A DNA stretch of 64,000 bases from assembly GCF_954871325.1 (NCBI RefSeq), contig NC_088778.1, positions 7,845,743 to 7,909,742 on the forward strand, in the 5' to 3' direction. Of this stretch, positions 14,660-26,534 are shown piece after piece. The notes below the pieces were generated by a model, which did not search any database, was not told the origin of the DNA, and saw nothing but the letters and a program-made list of their open reading frames with translations. Made by a program: the position numbers and the translations under genes. Numbering within the stretch: the first letter of the stretch is position 1; each line of letters begins with the position of its first letter. The stretch is from Gordionus sp. m RMFG-2023. Taxonomy: Eukaryota; Nematomorpha; Gordioida; Chordodea; Parachordodidae.

Positions 14660-16085
14660 TGTTATGAACGCGTTCGTGAACAAAGTTCGTTTTTTGGGAA
14701 AAAATAATGAACGGCATTCCTTTTATTTTTGACTAACTTTGAACATTAACGCATTTTTTATGACGAACGCGTTCGAATTTAACGTTCGTTCAGTTTTAAA
14801 AACACTTTTTATATTTAATATTAATCCGAATTTTTTAAGAAGAAAGTCTTATATTATATAAATTAACTGTTTTTCCTTTTTCACATATCAATTTTTTCAA
14901 CACGCCATTATCATAATATATTTAATTTTAATATTATTGTTTAATTTTAATTTAATAGATTAACAAAAGCATGGGTATTATTATTTCATCATCGTCATCT
15001 GATTCTGAAAATTCAAAATCAGATAAATTAATGTTACCATGGTTCAAATATGATAAATATTTTACAGTAACATCCTATATTGAAGGAACTAATTCAATGC
15101 TTACCAAATGAAAATTGTGCCCAAAAAGTATTATATCAGTAAGTTCCAATTTAAAACGACATTTGATTGTAATATTAATTATTTTATTTTAAATATTAGA
15201 GCATAACTAAGTAAAATAATTAAATTTGAAGAAAAAATGCATTTGGGCGACCCCATCAATAACGATAGTTATTTTAAAATTAAAAAAATTAATAGCTTAA
15301 AATATGGTCAACCATGGATCGCAGTATTAAATAAAATTAATAAAAGGTATTAAACCTATCACTAACAAATTAATTACATATATATTTTTTTTAAAGATTT
15401 GAACATATATATGAAGATCAATGTGTTATCTGCAATTATACATCCAGTATAAAAGCTTCAATGGCCATAGATAAAATTTCCACAGAACTAACCTATAAAA
15501 ATAAATTTATAGCGTTATGAAAAATGCATTGAAAACACTGGAAATGATATTGCAACAACTGTTAATTTCGAAATATCCTTTCTTTGACTAGGAAGTAGAG
15601 GATGGATTGGAGAAGGATGACTTATCTCAATTTTTTAAAGCAAAGGACAAAATAATAACCATAAATGTTTTTAATAAATTCTCAACGTTAAAAGAGTTGT
15701 TTATTAAGTATAATATCGCAATCTCCTCATCTGCCCCTGTAGAGCCCTTTTTTAGGATAGCTAATGCCGTATTAACTGTCAAGCGTTATCAGATGAAAAT
15801 TTTGGGAAATAATAATTATTAAAAATGAATAAGAAAAATATTTTATAAATAAAAATATCTTTTTATTCGCTATATTATATTATATTTATAATTATATTAT
15901 CAAAATAAAACTATATTATTTTTTAACATGTCTAATTATATTGTGCTAAAAAAATATGACATATTAAATTAAATTTAAAAAAAATATAAAATTTTGAACG
16001 AGCGTGAACGCGTTCCCTTTTTTGAAAGTGAACATGAAGGTGTTCGATTTATGTCAATGAACGCTGAAAGCTAATGCGTTTGATT
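14660..16085 (+). mobile_element. hAT transposon relic with BED finger and C-terminal transposase pieces
   Basis: Both ends carry repeated gaacgcgttcgtgaac-type sequence (14664-14800 and about 15995-16085), which look like subterminal repeats. Inside on the plus strand are a BED-finger start (about 15040-15170: WFKYDKYF, then C..C, then SNLKRHL) and a C-terminal dimerisation segment at 15607-15822 (SSSAPVEPFFRIANAVLT, the SSAPVERLFS motif of hAT). Most of the catalytic middle is missing and the BED part is interrupted by a stop, so the gene is dead. Exact ends and target duplication could not be fixed. Confidence 0.75.
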
Positions 16086-16224
16086 TTTTTTAGAAATTTT
16101 TAAAGCACTATAGTATTTTTTTTCTTATATCTATTCTATTTCTCCTTATAATATATTTTCTATCTTCCACTAAATAAAATTATTTATTATATTGGAATAG
16201 GGTCAGTTCCAGTCATAAATTTTG

Positions 16225-16355
16225 TTTCATCTGGGTACAAGGTTTGTTGATATCCTGAGATAAAAATCGGCATAATTATATGAAGGATAGGCCTTGATAT
16301 AATTCACGTTCGCTCATTTTGGGAAGGTCTATGACCAACGTGCAAGATAAGATAT
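16225..16355. repeat. 125-bp dispersed repeat with hairpin, partner at 34805-34930
   Basis: Shared blocks run in order: gggtacaaggtttgttg, tatcc, aatcggcataatt, ttcacgttcgctcattttgg, aggtctatgaccaacgtg and agataagata. The middle forms a stem (atatgaagg against ccttgatat here; tttatgaagg against ccttcataaa in the partner). Identity looks close to 90%. No A/B boxes, TIRs or coding frame were found. Confidence 0.7.
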
Positions 16356-17091
16356 TTATGACTTTAGACAGGAGAATTTAATGAGCTTATTAACAATGTT
16401 GTATTTTGATGAAATAAAATTACATTTATAATAATGATATGTTTTTTCCCATATTTTTAACATTATAAATAGAATAAGAGTTATTTGTTCTTTTAATTCC
16501 ATGTATTTATTATAATTCTGGAAATAAGAGCTTGGACCTGTCTTTCAATTGGGTAAAAATTGTTTACTTTATCTCATCTTAGCACGTTGTCTAGGACCTA
16601 AAAGAGAAATATTTTTTGTCTTGGAAAATTTTTACTAATACATTTTTTTTTATCAACGATTTTTTTTAATATATGAAAAAAAATAAAATAAAAGGTGATA
16701 TTAAAATATAAAATTAAATAAGTGTATCGCCATTAGAGGGTATGCATTACATTTTTTAAATTAAATTTTGTAAATTATTTAAGCCATAATAACTATTGAA
16801 ATCAAAGTTTCTATAGTTTTAAGAATGGTACTACAAAATATCGGGTGATGAGAAAATATCATAGTATCATTATCATTTGTATTAATTGGAACAAATTAAT
16901 GAAATTATTCTAAATTATTTTCCACAGATATATATATATATATACATTCGTATTTACATAATATATAATTTATATTATTCGGAGGAAAATTGTATAAGCC
17001 TTCAAGTACCAAGATATTAGTAAAATAGACATGTTTTTGATATATTTTTAAAGAATATTATAATATAGATTTGCTCTGACTTTTAAAAGAT

Positions 17092-17262
17092 GAATCACGG
17101 ACATAAATGTCTTGGGCAAAAATATGCCAATTTTTATAGGCGAACATTTTAAAAATGATCCTTTGTAAATTAAACAAATTTCTAGGATTGGGGTATTTTT
17201 GCCTATTGTCTTTCAATGAGTATTTTTGTCCGGATCTATTTATCCAAGTTTGTCCGTGATTC
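17092..17262. mobile_element. MITE with TIR GAATCACGGACA
   Basis: Left gaatcacggaca (17092-17103) is perfectly complemented by tgtccgtgattc (17251-17262). Subterminal pieces (gggcaaaaat / atttttgcc, tttttgtccg) are repeated inside. A diverged relative lies at 52751-52960. There is no obvious target duplication. Confidence 0.65.
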
Positions 17263-17982
17263 CTAGAATATTATCTCATCTCTTAATTACATAATGTAGA
17301 CAATTGGCTATATATTTATTTCACTAAACTGCAATAAATTTAGGCATCTTTTTAATTTCTTAATCCCTTAATAATCTTTATAGTTTTTTTCTCTATTTTA
17401 CATTCGCCAAATATTTTTTATACGTTGAAATTATTTTTAAATTTAAAAACACTTTATATATTATAAAATTAAGGGTAACTTATTTTTATTGATATTTATT
17501 AATTATTGAATCGTCTTTACATAATTTTTATTTTTTTAAATACTACAAATACAAATATTTTTTATAAAATTCCCTGACTCGATTTATATATTGGAGAATT
17601 TTATTAATTTCTATGAGTGTTAATATTAATAAATAGTATCAAAATTTAGGGCAGTTTGAAGCTTAAAACTTAGCCTATTATAATTAAAAAATGTACAGAG
17701 CGTTGGTTCTTAAGGCGGTACGTCTATTTATTTCCCCCTTTAGATTTTACTTTTGGATTTGGAGCCAAGCTCAGAGTATTTTCTTCTGACCACAGCAAAT
17801 AAGTTAGGATTGAAGGTAAATAAAATGTGTGTTATTGGTGTTTACAATATTTTTTTTTTGAATTAGCATTATTAGTAAATTGCTATATATTGACCAATGC
17901 ACAGTTCATTCGATTACAAATATAAAACAGCTGAGCTGGTTTAAATTTATTATTTTGGTATGAAAATATCATATAGCTCAAT

Positions 17983-20900
17983 ATGATCCCATATCTCAAA
18001 ATAATTCATAATGCAATATTTCACCATTTTAGAGAATTATTTCCATCAAATATTACGGTGGTTATATTTATTACATATATGATTCTTTTTATAAATCAAG
18101 GTTTGATAATATATACTTTAATTGCTAACGTTAAGTTTAAAGGTTTATTAATTACATCAACTAAATCAACAACCAATAAATATAGTTATGATCCTACGAT
18201 CATAGTTTTACTTACAGAATATTTAAAGCTATTTGCATCAATAGCTATATACTTAAAAAAGTAATTATTTAATCATTTCTTTTTAAAATAATTTTATAAA
18301 ATTATTATAGTCAAAGTATTCATAGATTTATTAGCGAATGTGTATTACACAAAAAAGGTTACTTTTATTTATAATATCTATTGATTTATTAAAAAGATAT
18401 TACAATTGTTATTCCATTTATTGCTACAATATATTACCTTAGATTCTAATATTTAGATTATGCTTCATGTGATATTATTTTTCCTATTTTAATTTTATGC
18501 AACAATATATTTCTTATTAAAAAATAATATAGTTCTGGTGAAGTATATGATTCCAGCTTTTCTCTATTGTTTATACAATAATTTGCAATTTATTAATTTA
18601 TCAAATTATGACCCTACAACATATTTTATTCTTTTGCAATTTAGAGTTGTTGTGACTGGACTTATATACCAGGTATTTAAAGTTCATACTTGCATGATTT
18701 AAGCACATCACTCTCTACTTTTGATTATTTAACAGAGCTATGCTAGGTATTCCTCATTCAATCTAATTAGACTAATTTAAGTGAGAAAACCACACACACT
18801 TATACTCATAATCAGAGACCTGCAGAGGTACCATTTGTACAGCCTGGCCCGTATTTTTTTTAAAAAAATTTCAGGCCCAGCCAGTTTATTTTAAAATATA
18901 TTTTATTTATTTTTGATTTTTATAGCTAGGTGATTCCAAATATTTGGAAATATACAGCCTGGCCTGAATATTTCTTTAAAAAAATTTTTTAGGGCTAGCC
19001 CAGCCCATAATTTAAATTTTTAAAATATGGCCCGGCCTGTACAGGCAGAGCTTAGGACTGAGCCTGGAGGTCTCTGCTCATTGTGGGTTGATTACAAAGG
19101 GATCAAACTGAGACCACACCCATATCCATTAATAGCACATATATTTAATTACTCTAAGGAAAGGGGAAGAGCTAATTTTAATTTTAAAGCATTATATCTA
19201 TGTTAAATAAGTAAATTCTGTTTATTGGAAACCGAACAAATTAACCATGTTGATTTATGAAAATTGGAAGTCTTGTTTTCATGTTGAGTATCTAAAAAAA
19301 AATATACAATTAACCTTTTTGTCCATTGCATCTTTTAGTAAACATGAGGTTAATATTATGTGAGACTATTTCCAATTTGCATTTATTTTATCGAAAAACC
19401 CAATTTTTTTGTATTATTTATAGCTATTTCTTATAATCTAACCTCATTGAATAATTTACTGTTTATAAAGATACTTTTTAGTAAAAAATTGACAAAAAAA
19501 CAATGGGTTTCTCTCATAATTTTGACTCTAGGATGTGTGATTAAACAGGCTAAATTTAACACAGAAGCTATTCATACTGAAACTTTGAACCCTAATAAAG
19601 AACATGCCACTATTTACATCATTTCTTCATTGCTTAATTTATTAACTTCAATCAATTTGAATTGGCACCTGGTTTTCATTTTTATACAAGTAAATTCAAT
19701 ATGATTTTTCTAAAGAAATATTTATATATATATATATATTTATGAATTAAAATGTTTGAATTAAAATAAGGATAATATGTCAATATCCATAGTATGAATT
19801 AGTGTTGTTAAACGGTCCAATTTAGTTCGATTTTTAAAAATGGCCTGATTAAGATTTTAGCCAATATAGTATTATATAAGCCTCGAGATTTAATAAATAG
19901 AGGTCCAAACCTTTCTGCTATCTATAAGCAAAATCTCCAGGCTTATATGGTATAATTTTGCCCCAAACCTTAATAGGGCCGTTTTTAAAGACCCAAGTTG
20001 CACCATTTAACAACACTAATATCGATCATACTTTTGTTATGAAAGCTAAATATAAAATTGATTGCTCCTTAATAATTTTATAAACTCGGTGTTAAATAAT
20101 TCCTCATGCATTCCCCAAGTTTCTGCAAAGGCCTCCAATAAATTTTTTAAGAAAATTGGTAAGTTCCTGTAGATAGGGCTCTAACCTGGATATTAATGTC
20201 ATATTTTAAATAAGGTACATTGTTAAAAAGAGTTAATATTTTTCATTTATTTTAGATATGACTGGGGTAGGGTAGTGCTCTGATACTTTGTATTGGTAAT
20301 TTAGACCTTAAAATGATAACTAACTTTTCATAAATTTAATAAAAATTAAATTAATTGTAGATAATAAATAAAATATTGGTGAATTATATCTTGCTTTTTT
20401 TCAATAAATAATATTTATATTTTTTCAACTAAAAAGTAATATCATTGCATATCACTGATGACTAGTCAAACTAAAGACCCCATCAATGATTTGCCAGTTT
20501 GTTATATAATTTTATAGAAGATATACATTATGTTGAAATTTTTACCCCTGGCCCGGTTATTTTAAGTAAATATTTTCCCCACTCGGATTTTTTTTATTTT
20601 TAGGAGCACAATTTTGGCTCTATGTTTTGTAAATTTTTTCAAAAGGGAAATTGAATATATTAGCAGTATAAATGAATATTAAAACGATCCATTTTAGTAT
20701 TTCCCATCTGATTCTATTGATATAATTTAAATTCATTTTTACAAGGGTATAAAAAAAAATTTTTTTTTTATTTGTAAGCCTGGCTCGGAGAGGTTATAAA
20801 TTTTTTTATATGTCCCGACCTGTCATTTTTGAAATATATGGCATGCTCCAAGGCGAGATCTACTGGTCTTATTTATTTATATAATTATAAATATAGGCAA

Positions 20901-22691
20901 TATTGTTCCAATCCCATGTAAATAAGGGCAATCATTATATCATCCGATTAAGGTTTGATTTGAGGATTAAATTAAAAGTTTTATTATTTTGTGATTAGAA
21001 TGAAGGTGTCGTGATTAGTCAAAAGAATTTTGAGCAAATATTGTTCGAAATTTTTTTTCTCTTAAGTACAGAGATTTTTATAATGAATTTTACCTAAAAA
21101 TGCTAACATATTTTATAAGTAAATCTTGTTTATTTTCATTTATAAGAAATCTTATGGCTTGATTGAAAAGCAAAACTTTACGCTAATCTCAACATTCATT
21201 ATTATATAAATTTACTTGCTAAAAATTGCGAATTCAAATGCGAAATTTCGCAAATTTCAAAATGAAGGTTATACTGGCCAAGCCTTTTCAGGACATACTA
21301 TCCTTTTTTTAATGAGGGGAAAAAAATGCATAAGAATTATAAATCTGATTTCCCATATTTTTTTGTTGTTGTTGAATAATATAAATAAAAATAAATTGAT
21401 AATATTGAAGGGATATTCATTTTATTATTTATTATAATATATTCCTTAGATCCTTTGCTCATGTTTTGCCGGCGTTTACAACGAATTTTTGCTCAAAAAC
21501 AAATCAGGAAAAACTTTCCTTCCACCAGATAAATCATCCCACAAACACACCCCCCTTATCGATGACCCTCATAAAACCAAAATTCTCATGATCTCGGACA
21601 ATGAAAATTCCTTAAATCTCCAGAATGGCGAGACGTTATCACCGGGTCTTGTGACCGAAATGACAAAATTAAGTGATAAAAATTCGACCGAAGAGGTACC
21701 TATAATGATTCAAAACGTTTATATGTATCTCGATTCTGTGATTTGCAATTACCTTTACTCCATCTTTTCTGCAATATATACAGGTATATTATATATTTAA
21801 AGTTTTATAGAAGGTGAGGATGCTTGAATAAATTTTAAGCTTGAGGTACCAATGATTTGTGCAATAACTTGATTCTGAATAGGTTCTAAATCGCTAAAAA
21901 TTGGGAATGCTTATATTTCAATTTTTAAGTAAATTTTAAATTAATATTAATAGATGCAGTGAAGTAAACGCTTGTATTTTAAATGGGTTTTTTTATTAAA
22001 ATCACTAAAAAATATAGGAAATATTATCATTGCTCTCAATTTGACTGGGAATATCGATTATATTTCCTCTATTTTTAATTATTTTTTTTGAAAAACTTAA
22101 TTTAAATTTAAGTAATATTAATTTCAAATTTATTTTAAAAATTATTTTAGGAGATATAAGCCAGATTCCCAATTTTTAGCGATTTTAGTTTTAGCATTCT
22201 AGATTTGGAATCCTGGATTCTCATTATAAATTTGTTTTTGTTAGTGTTTTACCGGAGGAATGAATACTTCTCAATTACAAATTCCTTCAGCTACTTTTAA
22301 TCTCAAAAAAAACAAATGACTCGTTATATAAAAAGCTATTATCATAATATCTAGGATCGCCTAAATTACAATATATTATATAATATTAGGCACTACCAGC
22401 GGTATAATGACCACCCATCATCCTTCTAACTTGATCAACGTCATAGCTTCCGACATGACACTAATATTCATTATTATCAACGGTGCCGGCATTGGTCTTA
22501 TAACCAGTTTTTTCCTCAAATATCTGGATTCTATCCTTAAAAATTTTGCTTCAGCATTAGAAATCATATTTACGGCTTTGTTAGCTAAGCTTATCTTGGG
22601 TATCCCGGCTGGGGGACTTAAAACGGCCATAGCCACAGCCTTGGTCTTCTATTCTGTGTGGCTTTACAGCGCTAATCCCGTGACAAAATAA
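17983..22691 (+). CDS. senju: Nucleotide-sugar transporter, SLC35A family (UDP-galactose transporter senju-like), 439 aa
   Basis: Golgi/ER antiporter that carries nucleotide sugars into the lumen for glycosylation; UDP-galactose is the likely substrate by family resemblance. Exons: 17983-18260, 18311-18357, 18533-18672, 19471-19689, 21450-21783, 22390-22691. Phases join exactly across all five introns, including a 47-bp micro-exon (QSIHRFISECVLHKK). Motifs include YSYDPTIIVLLTEYLKL (late exon 1), YMIPAFLYCLYNNLQFINL and NYDPTTYFILLQFRVVV (exon 3), KKQWVSL and TLGCVIKQ (exon 4), CSCFAGVYNEFLLK (exon 5), and KYLDSILKNFASALEIIF then YSANP (exon 6). About ten membrane segments are expected. A long hydrophilic loop of about 75 residues sits in exon 5 before the VPIMIQNVYMYLDS segment. 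The start ATG at 17983 gives a short hydrophilic N terminus before TM1. Three introns contain MITEs. It could also be annotated simply as SLC35A1-5-like. Confidence 0.92.
18813..19076. mobile_element. 264-bp hAT MITE, TIR CAGAGACCT(G/C)CAG, in transporter intron 3
   Basis: Left cagagacctgcagaggtacc is answered by cctggaggtctctg. Flanking ctcataat (18805-18812) and ctcattgt (19077-19084) agree at 6 of 8. The interior repeats 'cctggcccg' blocks separated by T/A runs and has no coding capacity. It is the same family as 24130-24247 and 59354-59658. Confidence 0.75.
19800..20018. mobile_element. 219-bp palindromic MITE, TIR TAGTGTTGTTAAA
   Basis: Left tagtgttgttaaacggtcc is mirrored by accatttaacaacacta. 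The interior is also inverted-repeat-like: a 'gattaagattttagcc' arm, 'cctcgagattt', then 'ggtccaaacctttctg'. This is the best copy of a family seen, complete or broken, at 4806, 7975, 40375, 52250 and 53447. It lies in intron 4 of the transporter. Confidence 0.7.
21885..22188. mobile_element. Foldback element with ~28-bp inverted arms, transporter intron 5
   Basis: The left arm aaatcgctaaaaattgggaa (from about 21887) continues to gcttatat. The right arm (22154-22184) is its complement with two extra bases. The arms enclose about 240 bp of AT-rich DNA. No target duplication is certain. Confidence 0.6.
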
Positions 22692-22787
22692 GCAAACCAA
22701 ATTTACGATAAATTTATTTATAAAAATCTATTTTTTTTAAAAACAAAAAAAAGTATTATACACGTCTCCCCCAACCCGCCTACTTAG

Positions 22788-22988
22788 ATGATAGTAATCT
22801 ATAAATGTAAAGGAGGACGGGAGGTATTTGTGTTTTTCTTAAATTTTTATAACGATTTTTTGTATATACTTACTAGAGGGAAGTTTAAAACGTTTATTCT
22901 TGCACTGCCTATTGTTATTTTTATTATTACGGCTTTTAGTGTTGTTATGAGTATGAGACTTATAGAATTGTACATACCAAAAGATTAG
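22788..22988 (+). CDS. Small single-pass membrane protein ORF (66 aa), unidentified
   Basis: The ORF lies 96 bp after the transporter stop on the same strand. It begins MIVIYKCKGGREVFVFFL and has one clear membrane span near residues 36-57 (FILALPIVIFIITAFSVVMS) followed by MRLIELYIPKD. The ATG is directly preceded by a splice-acceptor-like cctacttag, so it could be reached by trans-splicing or cis-splicing, or be a second cistron. I do not recognise a family. It could also be chance in U-rich 3' UTR, because the first 30 residues are AT-biased. Confidence 0.4.
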   Translation: MIVIYKCKGGREVFVFFLNFYNDFLYILTRGKFKTFILALPIVIFIITAFSVVMSMRLIELYIPKD

Positions 22989-24129
22989 CTCTGAATTATT
23001 TTCTTTGATCATCATTTTAAAAAAATCGACCTTTTTTAAAAATTGAACATTTGACACATTATACATATGTTTGGGTATTAAACTAACATTTTAGGGTTTT
23101 CTCAATCTTTGTACATTTTTAAAAAAGGGGGATTCAATTCATGTATTTTTATAGCCTTTTACTAAGCAAAAAATTTTATCCTCAAAAATCGTTATAAAAT
23201 GACCTTAAGTTTTTTTCTAGCAGCAATTCTTTTCCTAGAAATTAAGTATTTGTCTTTGATAATAATTTATTTTGAAATTGAAAGAATTAGGTCTATTAAT
23301 AAAAGTTATTTTTAAAATAAGAAAAGATATAATATAATTATTCTTTTCTTTAATCTTTCATACATTTTTTTTCTATTTTCAAAATTCGATAAAATCTGTA
23401 AAAAAATAATATTTTTTGCTAAACTTTCTTATAAAATTGTTAAATTGTTTACAACCATCACAATATAATATCAATATTTATAGCAATATCTTATACTGGT
23501 CCTTTTAGCCCCATCTGAATTTTTTTTTTATTTCATGTTTTATAGTTTTTAATCAATTACTTCTAATTAGTAATTTCGCTATGTTAATTCTTTTTTTTCA
23601 AACACCTTTATACTAAAAAGATTTTAAATACCAATGCTATATAAGAAAATGAATGAGTATTCCTGTAAAACAATTAATATTTTTATCTATTTATTTAATA
23701 TCATGTAACTCGGAACAAGGGCATTTTTCCGTTCCAGTTTATCCCCAAAAAATTACTCGATATTTAATCTATAAAATACTATTTAAAATACTATTATATT
23801 TCGTTATAAATGTAGTAAATGCAATATATTATTTATACAAAAAAGGTGATTATATTATTTAACAATAAAAATTAAGGGATAGGAATAGATGGGTGTTAAT
23901 TTTGGTTATTGAAAAAATACGATTGGCGTAAATTTTTTAGGCCGATTGATGACGTAATGTTTTTTGAATAACAACCGTAGCTTGGTTCGAGATATCGGTG
24001 CATAAAGTGATTTGGTCTGTTGTTCGTTTCTCTTCGGGACTGTTTTTTTATTTTTCTAAATCCAATCTTTTGGACGACTAGTTGTTAAAGTTAAAAGGTC
24101 GTCAGATATGGATTAGGGTTAATATATAT
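22989..24129. other. Intergenic with one weak ORF and one structured patch
   Basis: The 23000-23640 part is plain AT-rich. The 69-aa ORF at 23653-23862 is listed separately. The patch 23930-24115 is GC-richer than its surroundings, has no open frame on either strand and can fold locally (gacgac at about 24073 against gtcgtc at about 24101). It may be a non-coding RNA or an old repeat. Confidence 0.35.
23653..23862 (+). CDS. Possible secreted-protein first exon or small ORF (69 aa)
   Basis: The start MSIPVKQLIFLSIYLISC looks like a signal peptide, followed by a plausible mature start (NSEQGHFSVPVYPQK) and then an AT-driven hydrophobic stretch. A donor-like aaaaaag|gtgatt sits just before the stop. 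No downstream exon was recognised, so this is weak. Confidence 0.2.
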   Translation: MSIPVKQLIFLSIYLISCNSEQGHFSVPVYPQKITRYLIYKILFKILLYFVINVVNAIYYLYKKGDYII

Positions 24130-24247
24130 CAGAAACCTGCAGAAAGTACCACTTGCACGGCCTGACCCGGATTTTTTAAAAATATATTCATTTATTTTTA
24201 AATTTTATGATAATGGCGATTAACCGGACCAGGCCTGCAGGTTTCTG
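24130..24247. mobile_element. 118-bp hAT MITE, TIR CAGAAACCTGCAG
   Basis: Perfect 13-bp inverted ends cagaaacctgcag and ctgcaggtttctg. Flanks atatatat and atatattt agree at 7 of 8, but the site is low complexity. It is a short relative of 18813-19076. Confidence 0.75.
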
Positions 24248-26534
24248 ATATATTTTTTTTTCTAAAAACAATGGATGATATTTTTGTTGCTGTTTATTAA
24301 TTTGCTATATGGTAACCCAAATCGTCTTTGATCACTACATAAATTTTAATCGTTAAATTATTATAATGTGAATAAATGGTAATAGATTATTTATAAAAAT
24401 ATTTTAGGATATGAGATTTATTTATCTATCAACATATGGTTCGCGCGCTTATTATAACATGCCTATACTTAATCGCACTCCTTCATTTTTTTAAAAAAAA
24501 AGAATAGTTTATAATTTACATCTGATATCTTTCGCATAATAAATTCTTACATGTAAATAATATGCTGTAGGAGATTAGAAAATTCATGGCTTATGCGTCA
24601 TTGACCCGGAGTTTTGTTATAAACTTAAATAATTTATAGCGCGTTTTTTTTAAAAAAAATCCTCATTTTTCGGAATGGTATTCTAGCATGTATAGAGTAC
24701 CAAACATACCCCAGTGAATTCAAATTTTTTTTTATGTATCCTTAATTCATAATAAAAAATTGATATTGATTTTTGGTACTACTTGTGCAGCTCTTTGGCA
24801 ATGACTAACTGAGGTAGACGGCCCTATCTACAAATGGATTTAAGTTTTAAAAATGTACTAAACTTTGCTGAACTACTACTACATATAATGTAATTTTTTT
24901 TTTAAAGTAACAAATTCAAAATTATAATTGGAACATCAATCACGTGGTTTTAATACCTTTAAGAATTTAATTATGTAAGGGATAAGTAACAAGAATCTTA
25001 TTTATAACGCGTTATATTATTTATAAATATATATGAAAATAAATATATCAATTTAAGTTTCAATCGAGAACCAATCAAAAACGATCTTTCAATTAAAGGC
25101 CAACCTCCTATTAATGGGCGAGTTTTGGGAGAGGATTAGGAGTAATTTAACTTTTTAACACATAAATGATCAATATGGATATGAAAACGAATTAAAGTAT
25201 TTTTTGACGCTGATCACTCCAGGCCATAATGCCTAGATTTAAGTTTTGAGTAGATAGGATTGTTTTTATTTTTTTATAACCATATAACATCGATGTAGGT
25301 ATTGAATAACGCTTTGGTCTTAGACTGAGACTACATCGGACCGGCTGACAGACTGAGTTTTTTCGAGGACCCCAACTTGGACTTTTAGTCCGGATTGGTC
25401 TTTTATAAATATTTAAGTTTACTTTATTATTCAATTCATATAATTTTTTAATAAATTTTTGTGTGATTCTTTTTTTTTGATATTGTTAATATAAAATTAT
25501 TTTAATAAAATAATATAACAAAAGTTAACTAAAATATTTTTAAAATAACAAAGAAAAATTTAAAAGACTGTGGAACGGTCTTTTTTATTTAGGACATCGG
25601 TCTGAAACGGACTTTTATTTGAAGACCGCAATCCGTTCCATATGTTTTGAATCGGACCGTAGATTTAGGTATTAATAGAAAGATGAATTATAATATAAAT
25701 GACACAATATAATATTTATTTTGCATAAAAATTCGAGCGAAATAAATTTTTATTTGACAATTATTAACAAAATATTTTCAAAATTAGTGTCTCAAAGGTG
25801 TCGTTTTTTTCCGAAATAAGTTTCCCTTGATGAAAACATGTTCTACAGGAGCGCTTAATGTAAATGAGAATTTAATTTTAATAAACTGTTAATTTTAAAA
25901 TTAGGAAATCATAACATATAAAATGTAATGAATTTATAAATATTAAACATATTTAGGAAGTAAATAGTTACTTTTGCCGTTACATTCTAAAAAATATATT
26001 TTTTTTAAAAAACTTTTATACAAGTTTATTTAAATTAACCAGTTAAAGTTATTTTTTTAGTTACAGTTTTTGAATATAATATAAAATTATGTGTGTAATT
26101 TATTTACATTTCTTTAAACTTAAAATATTAAAATTGGAGGATGTTTTGTTTGATCAATTATAGGAAATAATTAATGATAAAAATTAAATTTACTTTAATA
26201 AAAATTTATAAATGTAAATAAAAAGGGGAAAAAAAAGAAATTATTTAAAATAAATTTGTAGATTATTAGACAAGTGGGTAAGTAACTTAATATAAAAGTT
26301 TTCCTAAAAGAATAATTTAAATCTCATATTTCAAATATTCTGTTTATTTTATATATTCTCATTTTTGAAATAAGTGTCACTTTATTTGAATTCGAACCTT
26401 CCTCTTTCTATATAATAATATTTAAAAAATTTTTTAATATATTTTATGATTTAAAATCAACTTTTGAAAAAATTTTGAGCAAAAATCTTTCAAAAACAAA
26501 AATGAAGATTTTTTTACATCATTTTTTGTTTATA
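24248..26534. other. Intergenic, AT-rich, with a possible degenerate element
   Basis: No gene is seen. Positions 25226-25675 are GC-richer and bounded by weak inverted repeats (taatgcctagatttaa against tagatttaggtattaa), with repeated 'cggac/ggtct' pieces inside. A frame of about 80 codons on the minus strand (25192-25434) has no family resemblance and is treated as chance. The rest is very AT-rich. Confidence 0.35.

Larger units (their letters stand above)
16086..17982. other. Intergenic, with two repeats
   Basis: No gene is seen. It contains the dispersed repeat at 16230-16350, an (AT)n run near 16926-16946, the MITE at 17092-17262, and the promoter side of the transporter gene after about 17650. 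Confidence 0.4.

Noticed and set aside
22418-22636. 72-codon minus-strand frame
   Set aside because: It is the antisense shadow of the last transporter exon, whose plus-strand frame carries the family motifs.
25192-25434. 80-codon minus-strand frame
   Set aside because: No family resemblance, and it overlaps a repeat-like patch with weak inverted ends.
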